Positions 54,296 through 63,785 of a stretch of 64,000 nucleotides of DNA are shown here, piece by piece. The DNA is from Rhynchopus euleeides. Taxonomy: Eukaryota > Euglenozoa > Diplonemea > Diplonemida > Diplonemidae. The stretch lies in NCBI GenBank assembly GCA_963210315.1, contig OY723263.1, positions 1 through 64,000 of the forward strand, read 5' to 3'. Made by a program: the position numbers and the translations under genes. Position 1 is the stretch's first letter, and each line of letters starts with the position of its first letter. The notes beneath the pieces were generated by a model, which was given only the letters and a program-made list of their open reading frames with translations, ran no database searches and was not told the origin of the DNA.

Positions 54296-56590
54296 GAATT
54301 CCCATCTTCTGGACTAATTGATTATGGGGTGCCCATCTTCTGAAGGTATTGGGATATTCTGAAGGAAGTTAAATTATGGGTCGCCCATAGTCTGGACTAA
54401 TTGAATTCCTTCAGAAAAATAGTTTCCCCATTATTTTCACTTTTCTGTTTTTTCCCACACATGTTTCCATTTGTCTGGAGGCACCTTCCAGGTCGTTTTT
54501 TTGACAAGCTGGGTTGGTTTAGGCCAACCAATGCCAAATGACCTTTTTTCAGACAGGGAGTGTGTTCAGGGATGGTTTGGGTTGCCCTTTACAAACTGCA
54601 TTTTTCAGTGTTTTTTGGGGTTTTCTACTACTCTCTCTACCTGAGTCTGGAGGAATCAGTCAGTCATCTGCCAGTCTCCTTCACTCAAACCCTGTCATAC
54701 CTTCCCTAAGGAGGAGGACAGCAGAATCTTGCTGACAGGGCCCACAAACCCTGGGACTGGAAGACAGTTACTCCACAGAATACTTCCTTCAAACTGCCTG
54801 CTGACAGTTCTCCAGGAGGTTGGATCATTTGGACGAGAAAGCTTCCCCAAACATGCAAAACACACTGAGGAGGGTGTCCTAAAGTTAGGAAATTTTTAAA
54901 AAATTTGGAAAATTTTGGGGTATTTTTTGAAAAAATGGCGAAAAAAAGGGTGTGGGGAGTTGGGTCCAGTTTAGCAAAGTCCGTGTATTTGAACGCGGCC
55001 CCTCAGATAAGGAAGCCGCGTCTCAGGTGCAGGATGTGGGGTGTTGTCGATTTTTCAGGGTTCGACATTCTCGGGCTGGACGGAGAGAAACGGTGGGTGC
55101 AACTCTGATCAGAAAAAACTTCAACCGAAAAAACGGGGTGTAGCTCCCTGACTGACGAGCAGCGGGAGGTGGCGAAGAGAAGCTCCTCATGCGTGGCGGC
55201 CTCCCTCGTTCGCGGCGGGAGAGGCATGCGGGGGTACGAGAGCGGCACCCGCCTGAGTTCTTTATGGAACCCGCAAACCTGGGTGGGAGCCGGCCTCACG
55301 GATGTGAGGTTGGAAAAGCTCCGGGAGACAGCCGATGCGGCCTCAACGCCACAGGCTATCGTTGCCGGCTGGTGCCCAGATGGTGCAAGATGAGCGGCGG
55401 AATCCGCGAACTTCGGGAACTATCAGTGGTAGTTTGAACGCTGAAGACTGCCCCGCCAGGCTGAGTGGGAGTCACAACGCGATGAGGAACACGGATCAGC
55501 AGCGCCCTTGACGGCAAACACAGGGCAGCTCTCCCTGAGCAGCTGGGAATGAAACGGGACGGAACTAACGAGCAGCGAAAATGTTGCAGAGCACCAGTAA
55601 CCACAACGAGTCCAGGACACAACTGGAACTCCAGACACGGGGCAGCAGAAGAAACCGACGCAGTCGCAGGAGACCACCTCCACTGTCAGAACGAGCAGAG
55701 AACTGAGATACACTCAATGGGATAGAGCGGAATCGCCGGAACGGGGACACACTGATGGCACAAAGGACAGACAGACAGAAGTCAGAGTGAAACGGTTGTA
55801 CAAAGGGCTCGGCTTTACCGACGTCCTTAGTACAGAGTGAAACGACGACGCCGCCGAAGGCGGCCAATCCGCCGCCCTTCGGGCGGCGGAAAAATTTTTG
55901 GGGTGTTTTTGGGTGAAAAACCGGGCAACCTGGGCCCTTTGGGACCACATAGGCCAGGAAAGGCCAAAATTTTCGATTTTTTTCGGAAATTTTTCGGTTT
56001 TTCAGAGTGTGGCAGTCCGCAGTCTACGCAGATACAGATTTTCGGGTCGGAAAAAAAAATTTTTTTTCGACCCAAAAAAATCGGATTTTTTCGGGGAGGG
56101 TCTCCGGTGGCCCCCCCTGGATTTCCTGATTTTTCCCGATTTTTCCTGATTTTCGGATTTTGCTCGAAATTTGCCCTTGTGTCAACCAGTGGCAAAATTT
56201 TCGGAAAATCGGGAAAAATCAGGAAAATCCGGAGAACCGGACACCCTCCTGAGAATGAAAGTTGGGAGTTTTGTAGCCTTGTCCTGGATGAACATGAAAC
56301 AAGTCAATGTTGTGTCAGACCTATTTTCTGAATGAATTGACTTGCCTGGAAAGAACTGAAAATGCAAAGAGACAATGCACAAGACAAGGCACCTGCAACA
56401 CATTTTCATCAGGAAGACATTTCCAGACAGTGAGAGGTTGTTGTCTGTTTGAGAAAGTAACCTGAGGAAGCAAGGAAAAAAAATTGTCCCTCAGCCTGAA
56501 AACCCTGATACTCTGAAGGAATTGTCACATTTTGAAACCTATGTTCTGAAGGAATTCCACTGTCTGGAAAGAGCAAGAAAGAAAATGTGA
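54296..56590. other. Non-coding repeat-rich region, no gene seen
   Basis: Contains several copies of CTGAAGGAATT or its reverse complement, plus A/T-run hairpins. Short open frames are not supported. A perfect hairpin lies at 55868-55890 (TCCGCCGCCC, loop TTC, GGGCGGCGGA), and a near-perfect A/T palindrome lies at 56044-56073 (GGGTCGG-A run-T run-CGACCC). Confidence 0.6.
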
Positions 56591-56853
56591 AAATACTACG
56601 AGAAACACTTGGCCTCTATGCTGTGAGTGTTGCATTGGACGCTTCCACCTGTTGAACGGGCTCCACCTCTTGCACTTTGAAACCCCCCCCCCCCATATTT
56701 TTTTTTGATTTGACAACTCCGGTTTGGTGTACCTCGATGAGCTTACCTTACCTTGTCGTCGGACACAACATATCATCGTTGTCCCAAACCCCGTAACCCA
56801 CGTGAAGTGGATCATCTGAAGTGCAGAATGAGGTGGAGCAGGTGGAGCACAAA
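56591..56853 (-). mobile_element. SINE-like composite repeat, copy 3, 3' part (interrupted)
   Basis: Matches 31167-31433 including the C run and T run. It stops in mid-repeat at GGTGGAGCACAAA (56853). The remaining 5' part resumes at 58790, so the 1.94 kb between was inserted into this repeat. Confidence 0.85.
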
Positions 56854-57520
56854 TACGACTGCTCGCCACCTCCGCCGATCGGGGAAAGCTCAGTGTTTGT
56901 CCGAGGGACTTGCGATCTGTCTTGCCGCCCGCCAAGGTGATCACGATCCTCTCCCCCTGCACCCGCACATGCTTCGCCCGAAGCCGGACCAGGTCCACAA
57001 ACCGTGCACCGATACTGACCTGAAGCAACAGGGCGTGATGATCGACTGTCTGGCCCGACCTCGCTGCACTGAGGATGGTAGCCACCGGGGGTGTCGCTGC
57101 CCGCTTGGCCTCCAGCCGGTCGAACTCTTTGAACAGGGGGCTCAGGCCCTTCGTGTACGCCGACACCTGACCCACCCGTGCCATTCTGTAGAACGTAATT
57201 GCTTGATTTGCTGACGAGGCCTGGAAGTGGCCCTGTTGCATCTTCCATTCCACCCACATCAGATACGCCATGTCGTTGCCAATGGTGGGATCGTGGGCCT
57301 GAAGGGTGCTCCGAAAGGCATCCGCCCTCTTCAGCACCGAGAGGAAAGGCTGAGGGGAGGCGTATGCGCTGCGTATCCTCTTCAACGTCAGGTCCTTCAG
57401 ATCCTCGATCGCGTCCGGTTCGATCCCTTCTTTCTTTCGCGACTTGATACGGTCGAAGACCGGCCGCCACTGCTCGTACACAGGGGGAGGGGGGGGAGGG
57501 TTTGCCAGGGTTGGAGTCAT
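56854..57520 (-). pseudogene. Tyrosine recombinase, C-terminally truncated
   Basis: ATG 57520 begins a proline-rich leader. A helical core-binding (SAM-like) domain follows (ANQAITFYRMARVGQV...LSPLFKEFDRLEAKRA), then the start of the catalytic domain, HALLLQVSIGARFVDLVRL. The Arg in GARFVDL is the first catalytic Arg, and GGKTDRK fits the catalytic Lys hairpin. After TLSFP the frame passes into the SINE-like repeat. The H-x-x-R box and the nucleophile Tyr are therefore missing and the product should be inactive. Crypton and DIRS recombinases share this fold; the family cannot be settled without the C-terminus. Confidence 0.68.
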
Positions 57521-57608
57521 GCACGGGGCGGGGGGATGGAGTTGGGGGGGTGGGGGGAGGGGTTGAGGGGAGGGGAGGGAGGGACAAGGAGGGAGGCACA
57601 GGCGGCTG

Positions 57609-58646
57609 TCACTTTCCCGCCTGCCGAGGGCCCCTGTTGTTGAACAGCTGGATGGGGCGCCTCTGCGGGTAGGGGTTGCTGCGGTGTTGATGGTGGGGCG
57701 GCGGGGGTGCAGGCTTCGCCTCCTTTGCCTCCTTTGCCTTCAGGTCGCTCGCTGCGACTGCCCGTGCGTCTCCTTCAATTCGAACCTGCCATTCCGCAGA
57801 GAACTTGGTCCAAGCCATGCGCTTGGCCTTGTCCTCGTAGTGTCTCCTCGCCCCCAAACCGAGCGAACCCAGTTTGATGGCTTGGAGGGTCACTACATTT
57901 TTATGCAACAGCTCCATGGCCGTGCTGTCTGGGGCCGCCCCGTCCCGGCACATCCTGAATCCCAAATCCAGGTTGTCGAATGCCGTAAGGCCTTCCCGCA
58001 CATGGAAAGCGTTGGGGTCGCCATTCTGCAGGCCCGACTCGTTGAACGACACCGCACACTTGGAGCGCAGCATCATCCGGCCGGCCTCGCTCTGCACCGC
58101 AGACGTCCACGTGACAACCCGCTGGATGTCAATGGCACCCACATCACGGCTAGCCCTGTCCCGGCGCAGCTCAGCCTCCAGGTTGGTCACCTTCCTCACC
58201 ATGAGGAGGATCACTTCCTTCAGCCTCTGCGAGTCCATGTCATCCAGGAACTCCAGGTTTCCCCATCCCTCAGTATTGTGGCCGGCACCATCAGGGTGCA
58301 CAGTCACTGGTGGGAGGAGCCCCGCCTCCGGGCGGGGCTCGCTCTTGGACCCCTCATGGATCCAAGAGCAGACGGGGCACACACGCCTCCCGTCCTCCCT
58401 GGCCACCTGGAACGCCCGCAGCGTTCCTTCCGGGAGGAGCTGTTCCATACAGCTGGTGTACTCCCCGAGGCCACACACCGCACAGTTCCCTGCAACCGGC
58501 CCATCATGGGCGGTGGTGCATTCGGGGAACGCGCACCCTTCCTTAGGTGCCACCGGCTCGTACCCGTTCACCAATTGGAGGGGCATCAGGTTGTCTACAT
58601 CGATGTCGCGCACCCTGAAGCGCTCGGCAGTCCTTGGGGCGGCCAT
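57609..58646 (-). CDS. Cysteine-rich gag-like protein associated with tyrosine recombinase
   Basis: Intact frame of 345 aa from ATG 58646; the upstream extension in frame lacks support. Near the N-terminus the finger CAFPEC...CAVC...C...CPVC has spacing C-x4-C-x11-C-x2-C-x7-C-x23-C-x2-C, identical to the protein at 53151-53918. A linker, a helix (SQRLKEVILLMVRKVTNLEAEL) and a domain with VVTWTSAVQSEAGRMML and SGLQNGDPN follow. The C-terminus is basic, with His/Pro repeats (PPPPHHQHRSNPYPQRR), which suits RNA or DNA binding. It is followed after 88 bp by the recombinase on the same strand. Not recognised as any named family; a mobile-element Gag/ORF1 role is inferred. Confidence 0.68.
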   Translation of the reverse strand: MAAPRTAERFRVRDIDVDNLMPLQLVNGYEPVAPKEGCAFPECTTAHDGPVAGNCAVCGLGEYTSCMEQLLPEGTLRAFQVAREDGRRVCPVCSWIHEGSKSEPRPEAGLLPPVTVHPDGAGHNTEGWGNLEFLDDMDSQRLKEVILLMVRKVTNLEAELRRDRASRDVGAIDIQRVVTWTSAVQSEAGRMMLRSKCAVSFNESGLQNGDPNAFHVREGLTAFDNLDLGFRMCRDGAAPDSTAMELLHKNVVTLQAIKLGSLGLGARRHYEDKAKRMAWTKFSAEWQVRIEGDARAVAASDLKAKEAKEAKPAPPPPHHQHRSNPYPQRRPIQLFNNRGPRQAGK

Positions 58647-58789
58647 CGTGTGAGTGCGAGTGTGTGTGTTTTGGGGGGAAAATGTGTTGCACAAGCGGAT
58701 CTTTTTGTTTGTGCGCACCTGTACGTGTATGGGTGTCCATACGTGCGCTGCCAACAGTCTTTTTTACCGTGACCTGAGCAGGTTATAGC

Positions 58790-58891
58790 AAACATAAGTA
58801 AACCATAGCAAGAGAGGCCAGCAGCAGTCCCGAGTCCATCGCGTTCCTCGTAGCATTTCCCGTACCACACAGGTGTGTTATGTGCAAAAAA
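58790..58891 (-). mobile_element. SINE-like repeat, copy 3, 5' part
   Basis: Continues the repeat interrupted at 56853 (AAACATAAGTAAACC...TATGTGCAAAA) and matches 31430-31525. Together the two parts restore a complete core. Confidence 0.85.
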
Positions 58892-59529
58892 GAGTGCCTG
58901 TCCCTCAAACTGCTCATTTCTGATCATCCTCCAGTGCCCCTCCCCTTCCCTCCATCAAAGGCAAGGAAAAAAACATTCCCAGCCGTTGGTCAACTCCCAG
59001 CCAAAACCTTTGTTCTGAAGGAATTGGTCACCTTGGCCACTTTCCAGACTAATTCTTGATGAATTTGCTGTCAGGAAGTGGCTGGAAATCTGAAAAAAGA
59101 GTCCAAAAGAGCTCTCCCTGCCTCAAACAACTTAATTTTCAGCAGAAAATGGTGAAACAGGTCAGCAAATACCTCAACAAGTTCCCCTGCTAAAATTCTA
59201 TGTTCTGAAGGAATTAGCCAACTTTCTGGACAAAGTTGCTGTCAGGAAAAATTGCTGAAAATGTGAAAAAAGAGGACAAAATTGCCTGGACCTGCCTCAG
59301 ACCACCCATTTTTCCCGGGAAAAATGTGAAACAGGTGGACAGATCCACAAGGAAGTCAACAAAAAAAAGCCGAAAATTAATCCCTGCAGAAAAACCTATC
59401 TTCTGAAGGAATTAGCTATGTTCTGAAGGAATTGGCTATTTCCTGAAGGAATTAAATTAGTAAATTTCCTTCAGAAAATTAGTCCAGAAGATGGGCACCC
59501 GATAATAATTCCTTCAGGATATGGGTGTT
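58892..59529. repeat. Region with recurrent TTCTGAAGGAATT motif
   Basis: TTCTGAAGGAATT occurs at 59013, 59203, 59401 and 59421, with a TCCTGAAGGAATT variant at 59441 and inverted forms at about 59464 and 59507. More copies lie at 56511 (variant) and 56544, with inverted forms near 54404. No coding sequence seen. Confidence 0.7.
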
Positions 59530-60055
59530 ACCTCACACCCGGAGGTGTTCGCTGAGAAACGCCGAAGCGCGTGATTTCCCTTCTCTCGACCCTCGAAAGT
59601 GTTTGCTTTGATACGCCGAAACGTGTGTTTTCCTGCTTTCGACACCCGAAAGTGTTAGTTTAGAAACGCCGAAGCGTGTGATTTCCCTCTCGACACCCGA
59701 AAGTGTTCGCTTTGATACGCCGAAACGTGTGTTTTCCTGCTCTCGACACCTGGAGGTGTTTGTTTAGAAACGCCGAAGCGTGTGATTTCCCTCTCGACAC
59801 TCGAAAGTGTTCGCTTTGGAAAACGCCGAAACGTGTGTTTTCCTGCTTTCGACACCCGAAAGTGTTAGTTTAGAAACGCCGAAGCGTGTGATTTCCCTCT
59901 CGACACCCGAAAGTGTTCGCTTTGATACGCCGAAACGTGTGTTTTCCTGCTCTCGACACCTGGGGGTGTTTGTTTAGAAACGCCGAAGCGTGTGATTTCC
60001 CTCTCGACACTCGAAAGTGTTCGCTTTGAAAAACGCCGAAACGTGTGTTCTGTTT
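59530..60055. repeat. Tandem about 52-bp monomers, array 2 (105-bp dimers)
   Basis: The landmark CGCCGAAGCGTGTGATTTCC recurs at 59667, 59771, 59877 and 59981 (104-106 bp). Each dimer alternates a GAAGCGTGTGATTTCC type with a GAAACGTGTGTTTTCC type. Related but degenerate ACGCC...GGCGTGT motifs continue to about 60370. Same strand as array 1. Confidence 0.88.
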
Positions 60056-61084
60056 TATACGCCGGGGGCGTTGTGGCCGGGGTCTCGATGACTATGGCTC
60101 CGGTGGCCTGCCGTTCCCGAGAGACCCTCAACCTATTTCCTGTTTCCGCTCTTTTAAAAAAACGCCTTGGCGTGTTCCGTACTTTTTTCTCACCTGCGGT
60201 GCGGTGATTTATGACAGTCGGTCCCGTGTGACTGTTGACGCCAGTGGCGTGTTCCTTATGGGGGACCTTGCTGTTCTCTTAGAAAAACGCGTGTAGCGTG
60301 TTTGTTTCCGTTGCAGTGGGTCCCGGTGGTTGCTATACGCCTGTAGCGTGTATATTGGGACCCTTTGCTGTTTTCGAAACGACGTGTCGCTTGCTCCGTA
60401 CTCGTCTGCTGCTCACTTGATCCCGCTTCTTTGATCGCCTCCTCTGATTGTTTTGTGTGTGTGTGTGTGGTTTGCAGAAATCGCGTGATATGCGTTGACG
60501 CTTCCACACACACTTACGAACCCACTTGCCTGATGAAGGGGGTGGTGTGTAGAGCACGTTTGGCAGAGCTGAATGACACTTTCCGCGCGAAAGTCGTGTG
60601 CGTAAAAACAAAAACACGCACCGGTGAGATTCGCAACGATAGGGACTATGCCCGGGGAAAGCGACTGATGGCGCGCCACGCACGACAGATCTCCGGAAGG
60701 AACCGTCTATCGCACAAGAGAGATGCACTCTGTCATAAGCCGGACAAGAAATTCCAATTCGCAGAAGCCCAATCAAAGATACTGCAACGTAAGGTTTGAA
60801 CACGGTTCAGATATAACACGTTCCTGTTAGAGAACGGAAAAGGGGCGGTGATCATCATTTCTTTGTAGCATCCCTACCGCCTCATAACCCCCCTGTCCCA
60901 GGAGAGAGGACTTCCACACCATCTGGATCGGGACTCCGACACAAGTGACTTATGTGTGTATCTCCTCGGCAACTATGGTGGCGAGAGGACTTACACACGG
61001 GTAGGTCGGTAGGTAAAGGCGGCATCAAGACATTCGAGACAGATTTGTGCGAAACGGTTCACAACAAAAGGTCAAAAACGATCT
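60056..61084. other. Non-coding stretch, no gene seen
   Basis: Degenerate continuation of the monomers up to about 60370, a short GT repeat (60454-60470), and GCGTTGACGCTTCCACAC at about 60492. Open frames of up to 156 codons have no recognised domain. Confidence 0.5.
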
Positions 61085-61288
61085 GTGCCCACGCTGGATC
61101 ATAAAGTGACAGCAAAACGAGACAACAAACCAAGTACTGCCGCAAGTTGTTTTGTTGAAACGCAAACCCCACTTTGTGTACACCTCTCCGGTGCACTCCC
61201 CGTCTGATGAAGTGGTGTGGATGGGGCCGCACGATCCAGCTCAAGGCACAGAAAGTTTCCCCAGTTGGCTACGCCGAACTAACAAAAA
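61085..61288. repeat. Dispersed repeat, copy 2
   Basis: Second copy of the repeat at 35834-36000, same orientation, with small insertions (for example AGCAAAACGAG and TTTGTGTACACCTCTCCGG). Confidence 0.8.
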
Positions 61289-61547
61289 ATAAAAAGAAGC
61301 TGACATATATCGTGGCAGAGGCGCCTGGCTTTGAATTACAGCAGAACACCATCATTGCCTCTATATACCGTCACTCAAGTAATGTTGGTACCTGGGACCC
61401 CCCGTGTATAAGTCCCCCCCCCTTACCCCCGTGTTTAAGTCCCCCCCTGGGGGTCTGGCCAGTGTTGAAATATACGTATAATACGTATACGTATATATAC
61501 GTATACGTGGCCCCCTCAGAATACCCTGGTTTTCGGCCTTTTTGTTG

Positions 61548-61751
61548 GTACCTAGGGTACCCCGAGAGAATGTCACCCCCCTCGAGGGCCCAGGGCCGAG
61601 GGGGGGGGTGACATTCTTCCCAGCCGCTACACAGGGCAACCGTTGAAGAATGTCACCCCCTCTGTACAGGGTGGCCGTTGGAGAATGTCACCCCCCAAGC
61701 GGAGGCCGAGGGGGGGGGGGGGGTGACATTCTCTCGGGGTACCCTAGGTAC
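61548..61751. mobile_element. 204-bp foldback with 34-bp perfect ends and alternating GAATGTCACCCCC
   Basis: The arms 61548-61581 and 61718-61751 are exact inverted copies, starting GTACCTAGGGTACCCCGAGA. GAATGTCACCCCC lies at 61568, 61648 and 61683, and inverted at 61604 and 61719. C and G runs dominate the interior. No coding capacity. Confidence 0.8.
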
Positions 61752-61832
61752 TCCGTGGGAAGGCTTTAGTCATCCCCCAGTCACCTCTCACGCCCGTTCC
61801 CATCACCCTGCAGCCTTGACGTGCGCACAGGA

Positions 61833-61876
61833 TGGCAAGGTGACCAACGGTACCGGTACCGTTGGTCACCTTGCCA
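61833..61876. repeat. Perfect 44-bp palindrome without loop
   Basis: Starting TGGCAAGGTGACCAACGG and centred on ACCGGT between 61854 and 61855, all 22 base pairs match with no spacer. Confidence 0.93.
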
Positions 61877-62244
61877 CAGACTCAGCCTGTGTAGTACCCT
61901 CCTCACTGCAATATATGCCTGAGGAGGGGAAGAAGCGGAAGTGGGCTGAGGCGCGGGTCGTGGAGGACCTGGCGGGGGAAGGGTTGATGACGTTATACAT
62001 TCGTGTTTTTGTGGGCGGTGCAGCGAAGTGCAGTGCACATTTCTTGGCGAGGGTGGTGTCAGGGTTTGCCCCGGTACCGCCAAGAAGGAGCAGGTGTACC
62101 ATGCCTTCCTCAAAGAGCCCATTGGGCTCGGGTATCCGCCACCGCCCGAGCACCGCGTATACTACGTATATATACGTATTTTAGGGTATAATACGCGACG
62201 TATATATACGTATATTATAATATATATAATATATATAATATATA
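61877..62244. other. Non-coding stretch ending in TA-rich DNA
   Basis: No gene recognised. From about 62157 the sequence becomes TA-rich with repeated TACGTATATATACGTA and then (ATATATA)n, directly at the left end of the iteron element. Confidence 0.5.
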
Positions 62245-62593
62245 TACCGTATACGTAAATATTTTGGAACGTAAATATTATGGAACGTAAATATTATGGA
62301 ACGTAAATATTTTGGAACGCTGGTGGGTTGGCGTTCCAGATTTTTTTCGTTCCATAATATTTACAGGGCTTTCTGCGACTCGGGGACTTGGACCAGGTGA
62401 TCGGACGGCGTACAGAGTCCCTGACGGGACCTACTCGTGCACTTTTCGCGCGATTCCTGACGCAAGCCGTCCTCACCACCGAGTCCCGAACTGGCCCTGT
62501 AAATATTTTGGAACGTAAATATTATGGAACGGACCGGCCAAAAATGGGCCCGTTCCATAATATTTACGTTCCATAATATTTACGTATACGGTA
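62245..62593. mobile_element. Iteron-bearing foldback/MITE, complete copy (349 bp)
   Basis: Ends TACCGTATACG...CGTATACGGTA are inverted repeats set in TA-rich DNA, so a TA target duplication is possible. Nine 16-bp iterons of GTAAATATT(A/T)TGGAAC are present: direct at 62255, 62271, 62287, 62303, 62499 and 62515; inverted at 62349, 62552 and 62568. The central GC-rich 130 bp is non-coding. The iterons form nested inverted pairs. Confidence 0.82.
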
Positions 62594-63261
62594 ATATATA
62601 TAGGAGGATCCTTGAAATCGGTAGTGGACAGTAGCGGACAGGGCGGACATTTCCTTGTGGAAAAAGTGCCCGAAAAAAAAATTCGAAAAGGTCCCCCTTA
62701 CAGAATTAGCCTTTTTTCAAAAAATCGGAAAATTTCGGACCGCAATTTGTACCCAAGAAAGTGCCGAATTTTCGGACTTGGTCCGATTTGAACGATTTCC
62801 GTGCCTCTTGCAACCCCCATGAGGGGGGGGCTGCTGTTTCGGGTTCTTCCGGTGGTACATGCTGGGGTGTCAGGACAGGGAATCCTGCTCGCTGTACCCG
62901 GTGATCCCTGACGCAGCCAGGAAGTGGAGAGCCTTGGAACCCTGGTTGAGGCCTGTAACACCCGGCCTTCCTGCCACTTGTGGCATTGTGGAGTGGAGGT
63001 GGTTATGGAGAAGGTTCTCTCTCCGTCCGGTCGAGCACAACCGTCCTCTCCAGCCAGGGGTCATCTACTTTCCAAACAAGGGCCAGGAACATGCTCAAAC
63101 AAACCAATTGATCAGAAAATCTGGCTTGCCGTGGAATCATTGAGCATTGGGGAGTGGTTTGCCCCCTTGCTGCGTATGACATGTCCATTTTTGACGATTT
63201 TTGGGCAGAATTTGGTGCGTGGGACCTTTCGATTTTTATGATTTTTTTCGGAATTTCGTGG
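62594..63261. other. Non-coding stretch, no gene seen
   Basis: A/T-run and G-run rich. A segment near 62665-62695 (CCCGAAAAAAAAATTCGAAA, then GGTCCCCC) resembles the ends of the tandem duplication at 63262-63612. Confidence 0.45.
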
Positions 63262-63612
63262 GGACCGGTACCCCATTTGAGGGCCAAAAATCTCATTTCC
63301 GAGGCCTGGGAATGGTCGCAGTGGCCTCAGATGTCCAAAAACGTTCAATTGACCTCTCCTCGAAAAAAAAAATCGAAAGGTCCCCCCTACTGGCACCCCG
63401 GATTAGGACATGTCTCTGGGGGTGTCCGGGGCATTTTTGGCTGGGGAAATGGGCCATTTTTCACGATTTTTTCGGTTTTTTGTCCGGACCGGTACCGCAT
63501 TTGAGGGGCAAAAATCTGATTTCCGAGGCCCGGGAATGGTCGCAGTGGCTTCATTTGGCCAAAAACGTTCAATTTACCCTTCTCCAAAAAAAAATTCGAA
63601 AGGGTCCCCCTA
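63262..63612. repeat. Tandem duplication, about 225-bp period
   Basis: 63262-63390 and 63487-63612 share GACCGGTACC(C/G)CATTTGAG, ATTTCCGAGGCC, GGGAATGGTCGCAGTGGC, CCAAAAACGTTCAATT and CGAAAGGTCCCCC in order, with scattered substitutions. Confidence 0.85.
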
Positions 63613-63785
63613 CAAATCGCCGGTCTTAGGAATTTTTTTTTGGGCACCCAGATTTCAAAAATTTTCAAACTATTTTCTGGACCAAAAATCAAACTATTGA
63701 GGTCCTGGCCGGACATGTCCACACGGTGGGATCTTGTAAATTTTACATGTATAACTACAAGTATAATACATGTATTATACATGTA

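Larger units (their letters stand above)
56854..58789 (-). mobile_element. Insertion carrying a gag-like gene and a truncated tyrosine recombinase
   Basis: The 1936-bp segment splits the SINE-like repeat at a single point. On the minus strand it carries the zinc-finger protein (58646-57609), about 90 bp of C/T-rich spacer and a tyrosine recombinase that runs off the left end. No RT and no terminal repeats are visible. At the junctions at most two bases (AA) are duplicated, compatible with recombinase-mediated or end-joining insertion. DIRS-like elements have gag followed by recombinase in part of their layout, so this may be the 5' half of such an element. Confidence 0.65.

Noticed and set aside
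61678-62184. 168-codon plus-strand frame through the palindrome region
   Set aside because: It starts inside the foldback element and crosses a perfect palindrome; no domain or composition typical of the coding regions in this window.
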